Assembly (NCBI GenBank): GCA_041688815.1 | Contig: JBDNHK010000007.1 | Location: 1 to 64,000, forward strand | Length of the DNA stretch: 64,000 nucleotides | Source of the DNA: Rhabdothermincola_A sp041688815 | GTDB taxonomy: Bacteria > Actinomycetota > Acidimicrobiia > Acidimicrobiales > Acidimicrobilacustridaceae | Direction of reading: 5' to 3' | Shown here: piece by piece, positions 25,209-33,801 of the stretch | Numbering within the stretch: position 1 is the first letter of the stretch | Layout of the letters: each line of letters starts with the position of its first letter | Translations under genes and position numbers: made by a program | Notes under the pieces: generated by a model | The model's input: the letters and a program-made list of their open reading frames with translations, nothing else | Told to the model about the DNA's origin: nothing | The model's database searches: none

Positions 25209-25682
25209 ATGGCCGTGGCGTTGTTCGTGCTGTTCGTGGTGCTGCCGTTGGTGGAGCTCTACGTCATCGTCACCATGGCCGGCTTGATCGGCGCCTTCCC
25301 CGCACTGGTATTGCTCCTCACCGTGAGCCTTCTCGGAGTGCTGCTCGTGAAGCATCAGGGCACCGGCGTGTGGGGTCGAACCCGACGCACCCTCGAGCGG
25401 GGGGAGATGCCGGCGGCCGAGATGGTCGACGGAGGGTTGTTGGTGGCCGCCGGAGCGATGCTGATCGTGCCGGGATTCGTCACCGACATCATCGGACTCC
25501 TGCTGCTGGTGCCGCCGGTGCGGTCGTTGTTCCGGAACCGGTTGCTCCTGCGGTGGAGCGCCGGGTCCACGCTCGGACGTTCGCCCGGGTCGGGCTTCAT
25601 CGACGTCGAGTACCTGGGCGATGTCACGCCGCCCCCGCCCCGAACCGGGATGGCGCCACCGGAGCTCGGCCCGGGCCGATGA
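25209..25682 (+). CDS. FxsA-family membrane protein
   Basis: 157 residues. Two hydrophobic segments at the N-terminus (LFVLFVVLPLVELYVIV, ALVLLLTVSLLGVLLV) and a third pair around LLVAAGAMLIVPGFVTDIIGLLLLVPP, the hallmark block of FxsA. The tail is soluble and Pro-rich. E. coli FxsA alleviates phage T7 F exclusion when overproduced; the physiological role is unknown. The stop overlaps the start of the NUDIX gene (ATGA), so these two genes and the following hydrolase form an operon. Confidence 0.85.
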   Translation: MAVALFVLFVVLPLVELYVIVTMAGLIGAFPALVLLLTVSLLGVLLVKHQGTGVWGRTRRTLERGEMPAAEMVDGGLLVAAGAMLIVPGFVTDIIGLLLLVPPVRSLFRNRLLLRWSAGSTLGRSPGSGFIDVEYLGDVTPPPPRTGMAPPELGPGR

Positions 25683-26635
25683 GCACGACTGCTCCGCGGC
25701 TGCCCGCCGAGCAGGTGCCGGTGCGCGATGCCGCCACCGTGATGCTGCTCCGCGATGCCCCGGACGGCCTCGAGGTGTTCATGCTGCGGCGCAACCTGAA
25801 CAGTGACTTCGTGGGGGGCGCCTACGTGTTCCCCGGTGGCGGGGTCGATGACCACGACCGCCACGCCGACCTCGACGAGATCTGTCAGGGTCGCACCGAT
25901 GCCGCAGCGTCGGCTCAGCTCGGCCTCGAGGCCGGCGGATTGGCCTACTGGGTCGCCGCGGTCCGCGAGTGCTTCGAGGAGGCCGGCCTCCTGCTGGCCC
26001 GGCCCGTCGGCCGCCGCGGTGGCGACGTCGTCAGCTTCGACGATCCGGTGGTGGCCGAGCGGTTCGACCGGCACCGCCGGGCCGTCGACACCGGGCAGCG
26101 GCGGCTGGTCGAGGTGTGCCTCGACGAGGGGCTCCAGCTCGCCGTCGACACCATCCACTATTTCAGCCATTGGATCACCCCGCTCGGTTCGCCGCGCCGC
26201 TACGACACCCGGTTCTTCGTGGCTCGTGCCCCCGAGGCCCAGGTGGGCCTGCACGATGACCGCGAGGTGATCGCCAACCTCTGGATCCGCCCGACCGCCG
26301 CCCTGGCCCGCCACCGCGCCGGTGCGTTCGAGCTGATCTTCCCCACCGTACGCACCCTCGAGGTGCTCGAACGGTTTGCGACCGTCGCCGCGGTCCTCGA
26401 GGCGGCGGCTGCGGTCGAGTCGGTCCCGGCCATCCTGCCGCGCATCGTCGCCGAGCCCGCCGGTGGCTTCCGCATCGCCCTCCCGGGCGATCCCGGCTAC
26501 GACGACGACACTCCGGTGTCGTCGCTGCCGTCGGGCGTGCCGATGAACACGCTCATCGGCACCGGGCACCTCGACGCCGACGCGGCCGGCACCGTGGTCA
26601 CCGCCGCTCCGACCCGCCGACGAGAACCGAGCTGA
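25679..26635 (+). CDS. NUDIX hydrolase with long C-terminal region
   Basis: 318 residues. The N-terminal part has AATVMLLRD, then GAYVFPGGGVDDHD and, after an insertion of about 45 residues, AVRECFEEAGLLL, so the Nudix box (G...REUxEExG) is split by an insert. This layout resembles NUDT19-like CoA-diphosphatases. The rest (HWITP.G.PRRYDTRFFVA, HDDREV) matches that subfamily, so an acyl-CoA or CoA substrate is plausible. Coupled to fxsA by a 4-bp overlap and followed 1 bp later by an MBL hydrolase. Confidence 0.82.
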   Translation: MSTTAPRLPAEQVPVRDAATVMLLRDAPDGLEVFMLRRNLNSDFVGGAYVFPGGGVDDHDRHADLDEICQGRTDAAASAQLGLEAGGLAYWVAAVRECFEEAGLLLARPVGRRGGDVVSFDDPVVAERFDRHRRAVDTGQRRLVEVCLDEGLQLAVDTIHYFSHWITPLGSPRRYDTRFFVARAPEAQVGLHDDREVIANLWIRPTAALARHRAGAFELIFPTVRTLEVLERFATVAAVLEAAAAVESVPAILPRIVAEPAGGFRIALPGDPGYDDDTPVSSLPSGVPMNTLIGTGHLDADAAGTVVTAAPTRRREPS

Positions 26636-26636
26636 C

Positions 26637-27494
26637 ATGGCCGACGCCACGACCGAAGCCGACGAGACCCCCGCCCCGCCCCCGCTGGTCCCCGGGGTGG
26701 CGCGAGCGTTGTCTCCGCTCGTGCGTCGCATCGTGGCGCCCAATCCGGGGATGATGACCGGCCCCGGCACCAACACGTACCTCGTGGGCATCGACGAGGT
26801 CGCGGTGATCGACCCGGGCCCCGACGACGCCGATCACCTCGAGGCCATCGCCGGCTGCGGCGGCGACCGCATTCGTTGGATCCTGTGCACGCACACCCAC
26901 CCCGACCACGCGCCCGGCGCCGCCGCCCTGAAGGAACGCACCGGGGCCGAGATCATGGCCTATTCGAGTCGCGACGGGCTGAAGGTCGATGGGCGGTTGC
27001 GACAAGGTGACCGCATCGAGGCCACCGAGTTCCGTCTCACCGCCCATCACACCCCGGGGCACGCGTCGAACCACCTCTGCTACTTCCTCGAAGAGGAGCG
27101 CATGCTCTTCTCCGGCGATCACGTCATGCAGGGGTCCACTGTCGTGATCAAGCCCCCCGACGGTGACATGGCCGCCTACCTCGACTCGCTCGAGAAGGTG
27201 AAGGCCCTGCGGCTCAAGTCCATCGCCCCCGGCCACGGCCACCTGATCGGGGATCCGAAGCCCGTGGTGCAGTGGTACATCGATCACCGTCTGGCCCGCG
27301 AGCAGATGGTGCTCGATGCCCTCGCCGCTCGGGGCACGGCCAAGATTCCGGCGCTGGTCGAGGACATCTACACCGATGTCGACCCGAAGCTGTACCCGGT
27401 GGCCAAGTACTCGGTGCATGCCCACCTGTTGAAGTTGGCGGCCGACGGCAAGGTCACGGGCAAGGCCCTCACCAGGCCCTGGTCGATCCTCTGA
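26637..27494 (+). CDS. metallo-beta-lactamase-fold hydrolase (LACTB2-like)
   Basis: 285 residues. NPGMMTGPGTNTYLVG precedes the metal site THTHPDHAPGA (HxHxDH), followed by HHTPGHASNHLC (third His), FSGDHVMQG (Asp) and APGHGHLIGDP (last His). A C-terminal winged-helix-like part ends YSVHAHLLKLAADGKV. LACTB2 relatives act as endoribonucleases or thioesterases. Here the pairing with a CoA-type NUDIX slightly favours a thioester, but that is inference. Confidence 0.87.
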   Translation: MADATTEADETPAPPPLVPGVARALSPLVRRIVAPNPGMMTGPGTNTYLVGIDEVAVIDPGPDDADHLEAIAGCGGDRIRWILCTHTHPDHAPGAAALKERTGAEIMAYSSRDGLKVDGRLRQGDRIEATEFRLTAHHTPGHASNHLCYFLEEERMLFSGDHVMQGSTVVIKPPDGDMAAYLDSLEKVKALRLKSIAPGHGHLIGDPKPVVQWYIDHRLAREQMVLDALAARGTAKIPALVEDIYTDVDPKLYPVAKYSVHAHLLKLAADGKVTGKALTRPWSIL

Positions 27495-27507
27495 GCGGCG
27501 CACCCGA

Positions 27508-28905
27508 TCAAGGCGGCTGCGGCTGCAGGTCGCTGAACCGATCGATGCGGCGTAGCGCCGGGAAGGCGACGACCCAGATCGCCACGATCACGAGGGTGGC
27601 GGTGCCGCCGAACACGATGGCGGCACCGGTGCCCAGGATGGCCCCGGCCACCCCGGACTCGAAGGCACCGAGCTCGTTGGAGGCGCCCACGAACACGCCC
27701 TCGACGGCGAGCACGCGCCCACGCGTCTCGGGTGGGGTGACGAGAGGGACGATCGTGGAGCGCACGTAGACGCTCACCGCGTCAGCGGCGCTCAGCACGA
27801 GCACGGCGGCGAAGGCGACGACGTAGATGGTCGTCACACCCAGCGCGATCGTGGCCAGGCCGAACACCCCCACCATCACGAACATGACCCGCCCGACGTG
27901 GCGTCGCAGCGGCCGCACGCTCAGGACGATGGTCATGAGCGCGGCGCCGATGCCGCCCGCGGCCCGTAGCCAGCCCAGCCCCACCGCATCGACCCCGAGG
28001 CGGGTCTGGGCGATGGCCGGCAGCAGGGCGACGGCGCCGCCGAAGAGCACCGCGAACAGGTCGAGGGAGATGGCGCCGAGCAGGATGGGGTTGCGGCGGA
28101 TTACCACCAGACCCTCGGCGGCCACACGGAGGCGCTCCCGGGCCGTCGGCGTGGGAGAGCCGGCGGCAGCGGCGCCGGGTCGATCGGTCGCCGCCACGGT
28201 GGGGTCGTCGGCGCGGCGGCGGACCAGCTCGGCGGGGCGGGCCTCGTCGGCCAGGTCGAGCAGGGCGGCGTCGTCGGGTCCTTCGATCCAGCTGCCCGGC
28301 GCGTCACCCACGGCCCGGTGGTGCTCGGTGGGATGGGTGAGGCCCACCAGAAGGGCGCCGGCGGCGGCGAAGGCGACGCAGGCCACGAACGGCCATGCCG
28401 GACCGACGACATACAGGAACCCGGCGACCACGGGACCGATGATGAGCGCGGTCTGCCAGGTGGCGGCGTTGAAGGCCACGAGCCGGGGCAGGCCGCCGGG
28501 CGGGGCATTGTCGGCCGACAGCGAACGGGTGGCCGGCGCCAGGAAGGCCCGGGCCACGCCGAAGGCCACGACCAGGGCGAAGATCGGCCGGGTCGAGCTG
28601 TTGTCGTTGAAGGCCAACCCGGCCAGCGCCGCCGAGCACGCCATCTCGCCGAGCAGGCCGAAGGCGATGATGCGACGGCGGTCGAAGCGGTCGGCGACCG
28701 AGCCGGTCACGAGCACCAGGGCCAGGGCGGGCACGAACTCGGCCAGCCCCAGGAAGCCGAGGTCGAGGTCGCGGCGGGTCAGGTCGTAGACCAGGATCCC
28801 CAGCGCGGTGACCTGGGTGACGGCGGCGAGCGTGGCCGCCAACGTGGTGGCGAGAGCGGCGACGACGGCTCGGTCGCGTAGCAGCGCCCGGGCCGTGACG
28901 GTCAC
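27508..28905 (-). CDS. MFS transporter (EntS/MFS_3-like exporter)
   Basis: 465 residues with about 12 hydrophobic helices. The cytoplasmic loop between helices 2 and 3 reads GSVADRFDRRRIIAFG. There is a long acidic central loop (residues about 190-250), and the C-terminal half has GVFVGASNELGAFESG, a motif of the MFS_3 (enterobactin exporter-like) group. The substrate is unknown. The GTG start overlaps the stop of the upstream MBL hydrolase by 4 bp, so the two are co-expressed. Confidence 0.87.
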   Translation of the reverse strand: MTVTARALLRDRAVVAALATTLAATLAAVTQVTALGILVYDLTRRDLDLGFLGLAEFVPALALVLVTGSVADRFDRRRIIAFGLLGEMACSAALAGLAFNDNSSTRPIFALVVAFGVARAFLAPATRSLSADNAPPGGLPRLVAFNAATWQTALIIGPVVAGFLYVVGPAWPFVACVAFAAAGALLVGLTHPTEHHRAVGDAPGSWIEGPDDAALLDLADEARPAELVRRRADDPTVAATDRPGAAAAGSPTPTARERLRVAAEGLVVIRRNPILLGAISLDLFAVLFGGAVALLPAIAQTRLGVDAVGLGWLRAAGGIGAALMTIVLSVRPLRRHVGRVMFVMVGVFGLATIALGVTTIYVVAFAAVLVLSAADAVSVYVRSTIVPLVTPPETRGRVLAVEGVFVGASNELGAFESGVAGAILGTGAAIVFGGTATLVIVAIWVVAFPALRRIDRFSDLQPQPP

Positions 28906-30017
28906 GTCAGGACGTGGTACTCGAGCTGGTCGTCCACGGTGCGGCGTTCAGCCTTCCCCGCGAGCCGGAGATGCTCGAGGTGGGCGTAGGTCTCGCTGTC
29001 GGCCATGGGGCCCCGGCTGCGGGGCGAGAAGAGCTCCTCGGACCAGCGGGTGACCTCCGCCCATCCGACCTCGGGAGAGGCTGCGACCAGGTCGGCGAGC
29101 CGGTTGGCGTGGTGTTCCTTGATGGCTTCGCAGCGGCCGGCCAGGTCGGAGAAGGGGTGGCCGTGGGCGGGCAGGACCTGGGTGACTCCCTCGAGGGCGG
29201 CCACCTTGTCGAGGTTGGCCAGGTAGGCGGTGAGGGGGTCGCCGCCCATGAGCCCGGCGATGTGGGGGGTGATGGTGGGCAGGACGTGATCGCCGCTGAG
29301 CACGATTCCGTCCTCGGGGGACCACATGCACAGGTGGTCGTGGGTGTGGCCGGGGGTGGTGAGGGCCACCCAGTCGCGATCGCCGAGGCGCACGATGTCG
29401 CGGTCGTCGACGGCGATGGTGGGCTTGGGCACCCGCATCCACTCGAGTTCGTCGAGTCGGCCTTCGGCGATGGCGTTGCGGAGGCGCGTCCGGAAGTTGG
29501 CCATGCCCGGGATGGTCTTCTCGAGCTCGCGGAGCTCGTTCTCGTCGAGGTCGGCGTCGGCGGCGAGGAGGGTGGCCGCCTCACCTTCGTCGGCGGGGGT
29601 GAGGGGTTCGAGCGGGGTCTCCTCGAGGTCGAGCAGGTCGGACCACTTGCGGAACATCCTGGAGGTGAGCACGTCGGAGCCGGCGGCCTCGACCAGTCGG
29701 TGGGCCCCACCGAAGTGATCGGGGTGGGAGTGGGTGACATACACCGTGTGCACGCGCGCCAGCGGGATGTTGGCCGCCTTCAGCCGGTCGAGCAGGGCGT
29801 CCCACGATTCCTGGGAGGGCAGGCCGGGGTCGACGAGGGTCACGCCGCGGCTGTCCTCGATGGCGTAGGTGTTGACGTGCCCCAGCCCGGTGAAGTTGGT
29901 GGGAAGTTGCAGGCGCAGGATGCCAGGGCCCACCTCGGTGATCTCGGTGGACGCTTCCTCCTGTTCCTGCTTGGGGATGCGTACCGGCGGATGCTCGTGT
30001 GGGTGCGAATCGGTCAC
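28902..30017 (-). CDS. metallo-beta-lactamase-fold hydrolase
   Basis: 371 residues from GTG 30017. The binuclear metal site is complete: VTHSHPDHFGGAH, TPGHTHDHLCM, LSGDHVLP, LPAHGHPFSDL. A helical insert (residues about 130-190) is rich in Glu/Asp. The C-terminal domain (EHHANRLADLV...) resembles hydroxyacylglutathione-hydrolase-like proteins that carry a winged helix. The substrate is unknown. It is first in a two-gene unit with the MFS exporter, transcribed from a leaderless promoter. Confidence 0.85.
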   Translation of the reverse strand: MTDSHPHEHPPVRIPKQEQEEASTEITEVGPGILRLQLPTNFTGLGHVNTYAIEDSRGVTLVDPGLPSQESWDALLDRLKAANIPLARVHTVYVTHSHPDHFGGAHRLVEAAGSDVLTSRMFRKWSDLLDLEETPLEPLTPADEGEAATLLAADADLDENELRELEKTIPGMANFRTRLRNAIAEGRLDELEWMRVPKPTIAVDDRDIVRLGDRDWVALTTPGHTHDHLCMWSPEDGIVLSGDHVLPTITPHIAGLMGGDPLTAYLANLDKVAALEGVTQVLPAHGHPFSDLAGRCEAIKEHHANRLADLVAASPEVGWAEVTRWSEELFSPRSRGPMADSETYAHLEHLRLAGKAERRTVDDQLEYHVLT

Positions 30018-30023
30018 TCGGCG

Positions 30024-30029
30024 ACGCTA
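30024..30029 (-). promoter_or_regulatory. -10 element (TAGCGT) for the MBL-MFS unit
   Basis: On the minus strand TAGCGT ends 6 nt before the GTG at 30017. Confidence 0.45.
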
Positions 30030-30085
30030 CCCACATTCGGCCGGGGCCGATGTCGACAGGCGGCCGTGGCCCGGCCGACTCGGGT

Positions 30086-30631
<546 letters not shown>

Positions 30632-30637
30632 CCGATG

Positions 30638-30643
30638 AATCTA
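30638..30643 (-). promoter_or_regulatory. -10 element (TAGATT) for orn
   Basis: On the minus strand TAGATT ends 6 nt before the GTG at 30631. It is divergent from the dut promoter, whose TACGAT starts 15 bp away. Confidence 0.5.
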
Positions 30644-30657
30644 CCGACACCCCCGCC

Positions 30658-30663
30658 TACGAT
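30658..30663 (+). promoter_or_regulatory. -10 element (TACGAT) for dut
   Basis: TACGAT ends 7 nt before the GTG at 30671. This favours GTG 30671 over the in-frame ATG at 30635. Confidence 0.45.
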
Positions 30664-30670
30664 CGCCACC

Positions 30671-31117
30671 GTGCTCGAACTCCCGGTGCTGCGCCTCGAC
30701 CCCACCCTGCCCCTGCCGGCCTACGCCCGCCCCGGTGATGCCGGGCTCGACCTGTGCGCGCGAGCCGACGCCGTGCTCCCGGCCGGAGGGGGTCGCGCCC
30801 TCGTGCCCACGGGGCTGGCCGTGGCCATACCCGAAGGGCATGCCGGCTTCATCCAGCCCCGCAGCGGCCTGGCCCTGGCCCATGGCGTCACGTGCCTCAA
30901 CACGCCCGGGCTCATCGACAGCGGGTATCGAGGCGAGCTCAAGGTGCTGTTGGTGAACACCGACCCCGCCGAGGACTTCGTGGTGCAGCGGGGGGAGCGC
31001 ATCGCCCAGCTCGTGGTGCAGCGGGTGGAGCACGCCCAGCTGGTCGAGGTGGCCGACTTCGACCACTTGGGTGAGTCGAGCAGGGGTGAGGGCGGCTTCG
31101 GCCACACCGGCCGCTGA
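30671..31117 (+). CDS. dut: dUTP diphosphatase
   Basis: 148 residues. All five trimeric dUTPase motifs are seen: PGDAGLDL (1), PRSGLA (2), LIDSGYRGEL (3), RGERIAQLV (4) and the C-terminal arm RGEGGFGHTGR (5, P-loop-like). It hydrolyses dUTP to dUMP, keeping uracil out of DNA and feeding dTMP synthesis. It is complete. Confidence 0.95.
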   Translation: MLELPVLRLDPTLPLPAYARPGDAGLDLCARADAVLPAGGGRALVPTGLAVAIPEGHAGFIQPRSGLALAHGVTCLNTPGLIDSGYRGELKVLLVNTDPAEDFVVQRGERIAQLVVQRVEHAQLVEVADFDHLGESSRGEGGFGHTGR

Positions 31118-31125
31118 GCACCGGC

Positions 31126-31599
31126 TCAGTACAGGGTCAGTACCACGCGGCTCGCAGCCGGGTCGATGGTGGTGACCTCGACCGGCCAGGGCACCAACTC
31201 GTGGAACCTCGACAGGGCGATGCGGTCGTCGGGTCCGTCGAACGGGTCGGTGCGCGCCGGTGACAGGCGGAGTCCGATCGTCATGGCTTCGGAGTCGGCC
31301 ATGGTCAGCACCAGGCGTCGCGAAGGCTCGGTGGCCGCCGATCGGGTGACGTCGTCCGATGCCGCCGACCCTGCTCTGAGCAGCAGGATCAGCGCTTCGT
31401 CGACGGCGATGCGCAGGTCCTCGATCACTGCGACCTCGACCCCCCGGCGCACTGCCGCGGCCGACACCGCGACCCGAACCACCCGGGCGAATCGGGACTC
31501 GGCTGGGACCTCCAGCCGCACCTCGTTCGCCACCGGGGCCACCGACGCCGAGGCGGCTTCGGTCGCCGCCCCCTCGCTTTCGTGCGGTCCGGCGTCCAT
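31126..31599 (-). CDS. RsbW-like anti-sigma regulatory factor (HATPase_c)
   Basis: 157 residues from ATG 31599. The region EVRLEVPAESRFARVVRVAVSAAA (residues 25-50) begins the RsbW/SpoIIAB-type GHKL fold, and the N-box-like segment is IEDLRIAVDEALILLL. The G-box part is weak (LVLTMADSEAMTIGLRL), so kinase activity is uncertain. It would bind a sigma-B-type factor and an antagonist such as the STAS protein at 17.8 kb. It is divergent from a PPOX-fold gene and next to a damaged two-component system. Confidence 0.75.
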   Translation of the reverse strand: MDAGPHESEGAATEAASASVAPVANEVRLEVPAESRFARVVRVAVSAAAVRRGVEVAVIEDLRIAVDEALILLLRAGSAASDDVTRSAATEPSRRLVLTMADSEAMTIGLRLSPARTDPFDGPDDRIALSRFHELVPWPVEVTTIDPAASRVVLTLY

Positions 31600-31677
31600 G
31601 GCCCACTCTGGCACGGTCGGTGTTCTGTGCGCAGCCGGGTCGTTCGACCTTGGCCCCCGCCGCTCCGCGCCCTCACC

Positions 31678-32091
31678 ATGGTGCTCGTGGAAGTAGATGC
31701 GGCGGGCTGGGAGGTGTTGAGTCGCTCGGCGTGCCTCGAGTTGCTGGACACCGTGCGGGTGGGAAGGATCGGTGTCTCGATCGACGCGCTGCCCGTGGTC
31801 GTGCCCGTGAGGTTCAGCCTCGGTGAGGGGGAGGTCGTGGTGGACCTCTTCGGCACCGAGCGCCTCTCCACCGCCCTCGTCGGGGCCATCGTGGCCTTCG
31901 AGGCCGGTCGCCTCGATCTCTGGTCGGGTGGCGCCTGGACCGTCCTCGTGCAGGGCGTGTCGCGGTTGTACGCCAACACCGCGTCGGGCTCCGGGGGGCC
32001 GAGAACCTTGCGGGGTCGGGCCCTGGCCCCGAACTGCGGGCCTCTGGCCGGCATCAGCACCGAGCTGGTGTCGGGCCGACGGCACCGGTGA
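31678..32091 (+). CDS. pyridoxamine 5'-phosphate oxidase-fold protein 1
   Basis: 137 residues from ATG 31678. Split-barrel flavin-binding fold: SACLELLDTVRVGRIGVSIDALPVVVPVRFSL, then STALVGAIVAFEAGRLD and WTVLVQGVSRL. The C-terminus is short. Family members bind FMN, F420 or haem and reduce varied substrates; the substrate cannot be told here. A second paralog lies at 36431-36862. Many such genes are under DosR-type dormancy control in mycobacteria, and this one sits beside a DevS-like kinase. Confidence 0.78.
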   Translation: MVLVEVDAAGWEVLSRSACLELLDTVRVGRIGVSIDALPVVVPVRFSLGEGEVVVDLFGTERLSTALVGAIVAFEAGRLDLWSGGAWTVLVQGVSRLYANTASGSGGPRTLRGRALAPNCGPLAGISTELVSGRRHR

Positions 32092-32148
32092 GTCATCCAC
32101 CGCACTTCGGTCCGTCATTCGGCGCTGATCGGTGACATCTGGCCCCGC

Positions 32149-33289
32149 TCAAGAGTCGAGGGGCACCCGCCACACCAACTCGGCGCCTCCGTGCTCGCCG
32201 GGGTCCAGGCTGGTGGTGCCTCCCAGGCGATCGACCCGGGTCTGCATGTTGCGCAGTCCTCGACCGCTGGTGCTCTGGGTGGTCGGTGGTCGGTGGTCCG
32301 TTGCCGTCATCGGTGACGACCAGCTGCAGCGCGGAGTCCGCCACCTGCAACCTCACGACGACCTTCGTCGCGTCGGCGTGCCGGGCCACATTGGTGACGG
32401 CCTCGCGCGTGACGGCGAGCACCTGGTCGGCGAGGTCGGAGGGCACGGTCAGGTCGACCGGCCCCTGGAACCGGACCTCGTCCTCGAGGCCCGCGGGTCC
32501 GGCCACCTCGGTGACGATGTCCAGGACCTCCCGGCGCAGGCTGCGACCGGGAAGGCGCTGGCGCTGGAGCTCGAAGATCGTCGTGCGGATGTGGCGGATG
32601 GTGTCGTCGAGGTCGGTGACGGCCAGGTCGAGACGCTCGGCCAGTGCGGTGTCGTCGACGCGGGCGGCCAACCCCTGCAGGCCGAGGCCGGTGGCGAAGA
32701 GCCGTTGGACCACGGTGTCGTGTAGTTCCCGGGGGACGCGTTCTCGGTCCTCGACCATCCGCAGCTCACCAAAGCGCTCGTGCAGCCGGACATTGTCGAT
32801 CGCGACCCCCGCCGCCGCCGCCAGGGCGATGGCGAACTCCTCGTCGGTCTCCGTGAACCGTTCACCGCTGGCTTTCTCGGTGAGGTGGAGGTTGCCGAAC
32901 ACCTCACCGCGAACGCGGATGGGCACTCCCAGGAACGTGGTCATGCGCGGGTGGTTCGGCGGGAAGCCGAAGCTGTCCGGGTGGGTGGAGAGGTCCGACA
33001 AGCGGATGGGCTGGGGGTCGGTGATGAGCAGCCCCAGTACCCCGAGGCCCTGGGGCAGGGCCCCGATCAGCCTGACGTCTTCGTCGGGGACACCGATGGT
33101 GAGGAACTCGGTGAGGTGCGTGCCCGTCGGGTCGAGCACGCCGAGTGCTCCGTAACGGGCGCCGACCAGGGCCATCGCACTCTCGAGGATGCGTCGCAGC
33201 ACGAGCGGCAGGTCGAGCGCCGAGTTGACCGACGCGCTCGCATCGAGGAGATGCCGAAGCTCCTTGACGTCCACGTCACGGCCGGCCAC
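32149..33289 (-). pseudogene. DevS/NarX-like GAF histidine kinase, frameshifted by a 7-bp tandem duplication
   Basis: From GTG 33289 the frame encodes a GAF domain (residues about 10-160), a HisKA_3 region with the phospho-His in RVPRELHDTVVQRLFATGL, and the N-box/D-box of the ATPase (TREAVTNVARHADATKV, VTDDGNG). Then, at 32281-32301, three 7-bp units (ggtcggt x2 plus ggtccgt) shift the frame. The G-box and end appear in the next frame: TSGRGLRNMQTRVDRLGG ... ending PLDS at the TGA 32149-32151. Removing one unit gives a normal 377-residue kinase. As it stands the protein runs on to 32093 with a wrong tail. A TACGGT box 7 nt upstream supports the start. Confidence 0.88.
32281..32301. repeat. 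7-bp tandem repeat causing the kinase frameshift
   Basis: Units GGTCGGT (32281-32287), GGTCGGT (32288-32294) and GGTCCGT (32295-32301). One unit less restores the histidine-kinase frame, and one more gives another frame, so slippage here would switch the gene. Confidence 0.85.
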
Positions 33290-33296
33290 GCGGTGG

Positions 33297-33302
33297 ACCG
33301 TA
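33297..33302 (-). promoter_or_regulatory. -10 element (TACGGT) for the histidine kinase
   Basis: On the minus strand TACGGT ends 7 nt before the GTG at 33289, giving a leaderless start. Confidence 0.4.
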
Positions 33303-33321
33303 ACGGGCGCCGGCGTCGTGA

Positions 33322-33801
33322 GTTCTGACGACCCCGTCGGTCGGATGCCCGGGAGTCCGGAGTCGACTCCCCGACCTTCGCTGCCTGTTGCTCACCTCCT
33401 ATGCCGACGACGAGGCGCTCTTCGACGCCATCATGGCGGGGGCCTCGGGGTACGTCCTCAAGCAGATCCGCGACGCGGAGTTGCTCGAAGCCGTGCGCAC
33501 CGTGGCCTCGGGTCAGTCGCTGCTCGACCCCAAGGTCACCGCCCGGGTGCTCGATCGATTGCGTCACGGTTCGTCGGGCGATGCCCTACTCGATTCGTTG
33601 ACCGATCAGGAGCGGCGGATCTTCGATCTGCTGGCCGAAGGCCTCACCAACCGCGAGATCGCCGAGCGCATGTTCCTGGCCGAGAAGACGATAAAGAACT
33701 ACGTGTCGAACTTCTTGGCCAAGATGGGGATGCAACGACGCACCGAAGCCGCGGTGTACGCCGCCCGCCGGAGCGAACGTCAACGCCGCTCCGTCGACTA
33801 G
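33322..33801 (+). pseudogene. NarL/DevR-type response regulator missing most of its receiver domain
   Basis: Homology begins abruptly at RSRLPDLRCLLLTSYADDEAL (from about 33358), the middle of a receiver domain, and continues with GASGYVLKQI and a full LuxR-type HTH (LTDQERRIFDLLAEGLTNREIAERMFLAEKTIK). About 60 N-terminal residues, including the acidic pocket and phospho-Asp, are gone. The frame is open only from 33322 (after a TGA at 33319-33321) and has no ATG or GTG before a TTG at 33388. The missing start should have lain in the intergenic space shared with the kinase. A DNA-binding fragment could still be made from TTG 33388. Its stop overlaps that of the convergent ATPase. Confidence 0.82.
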
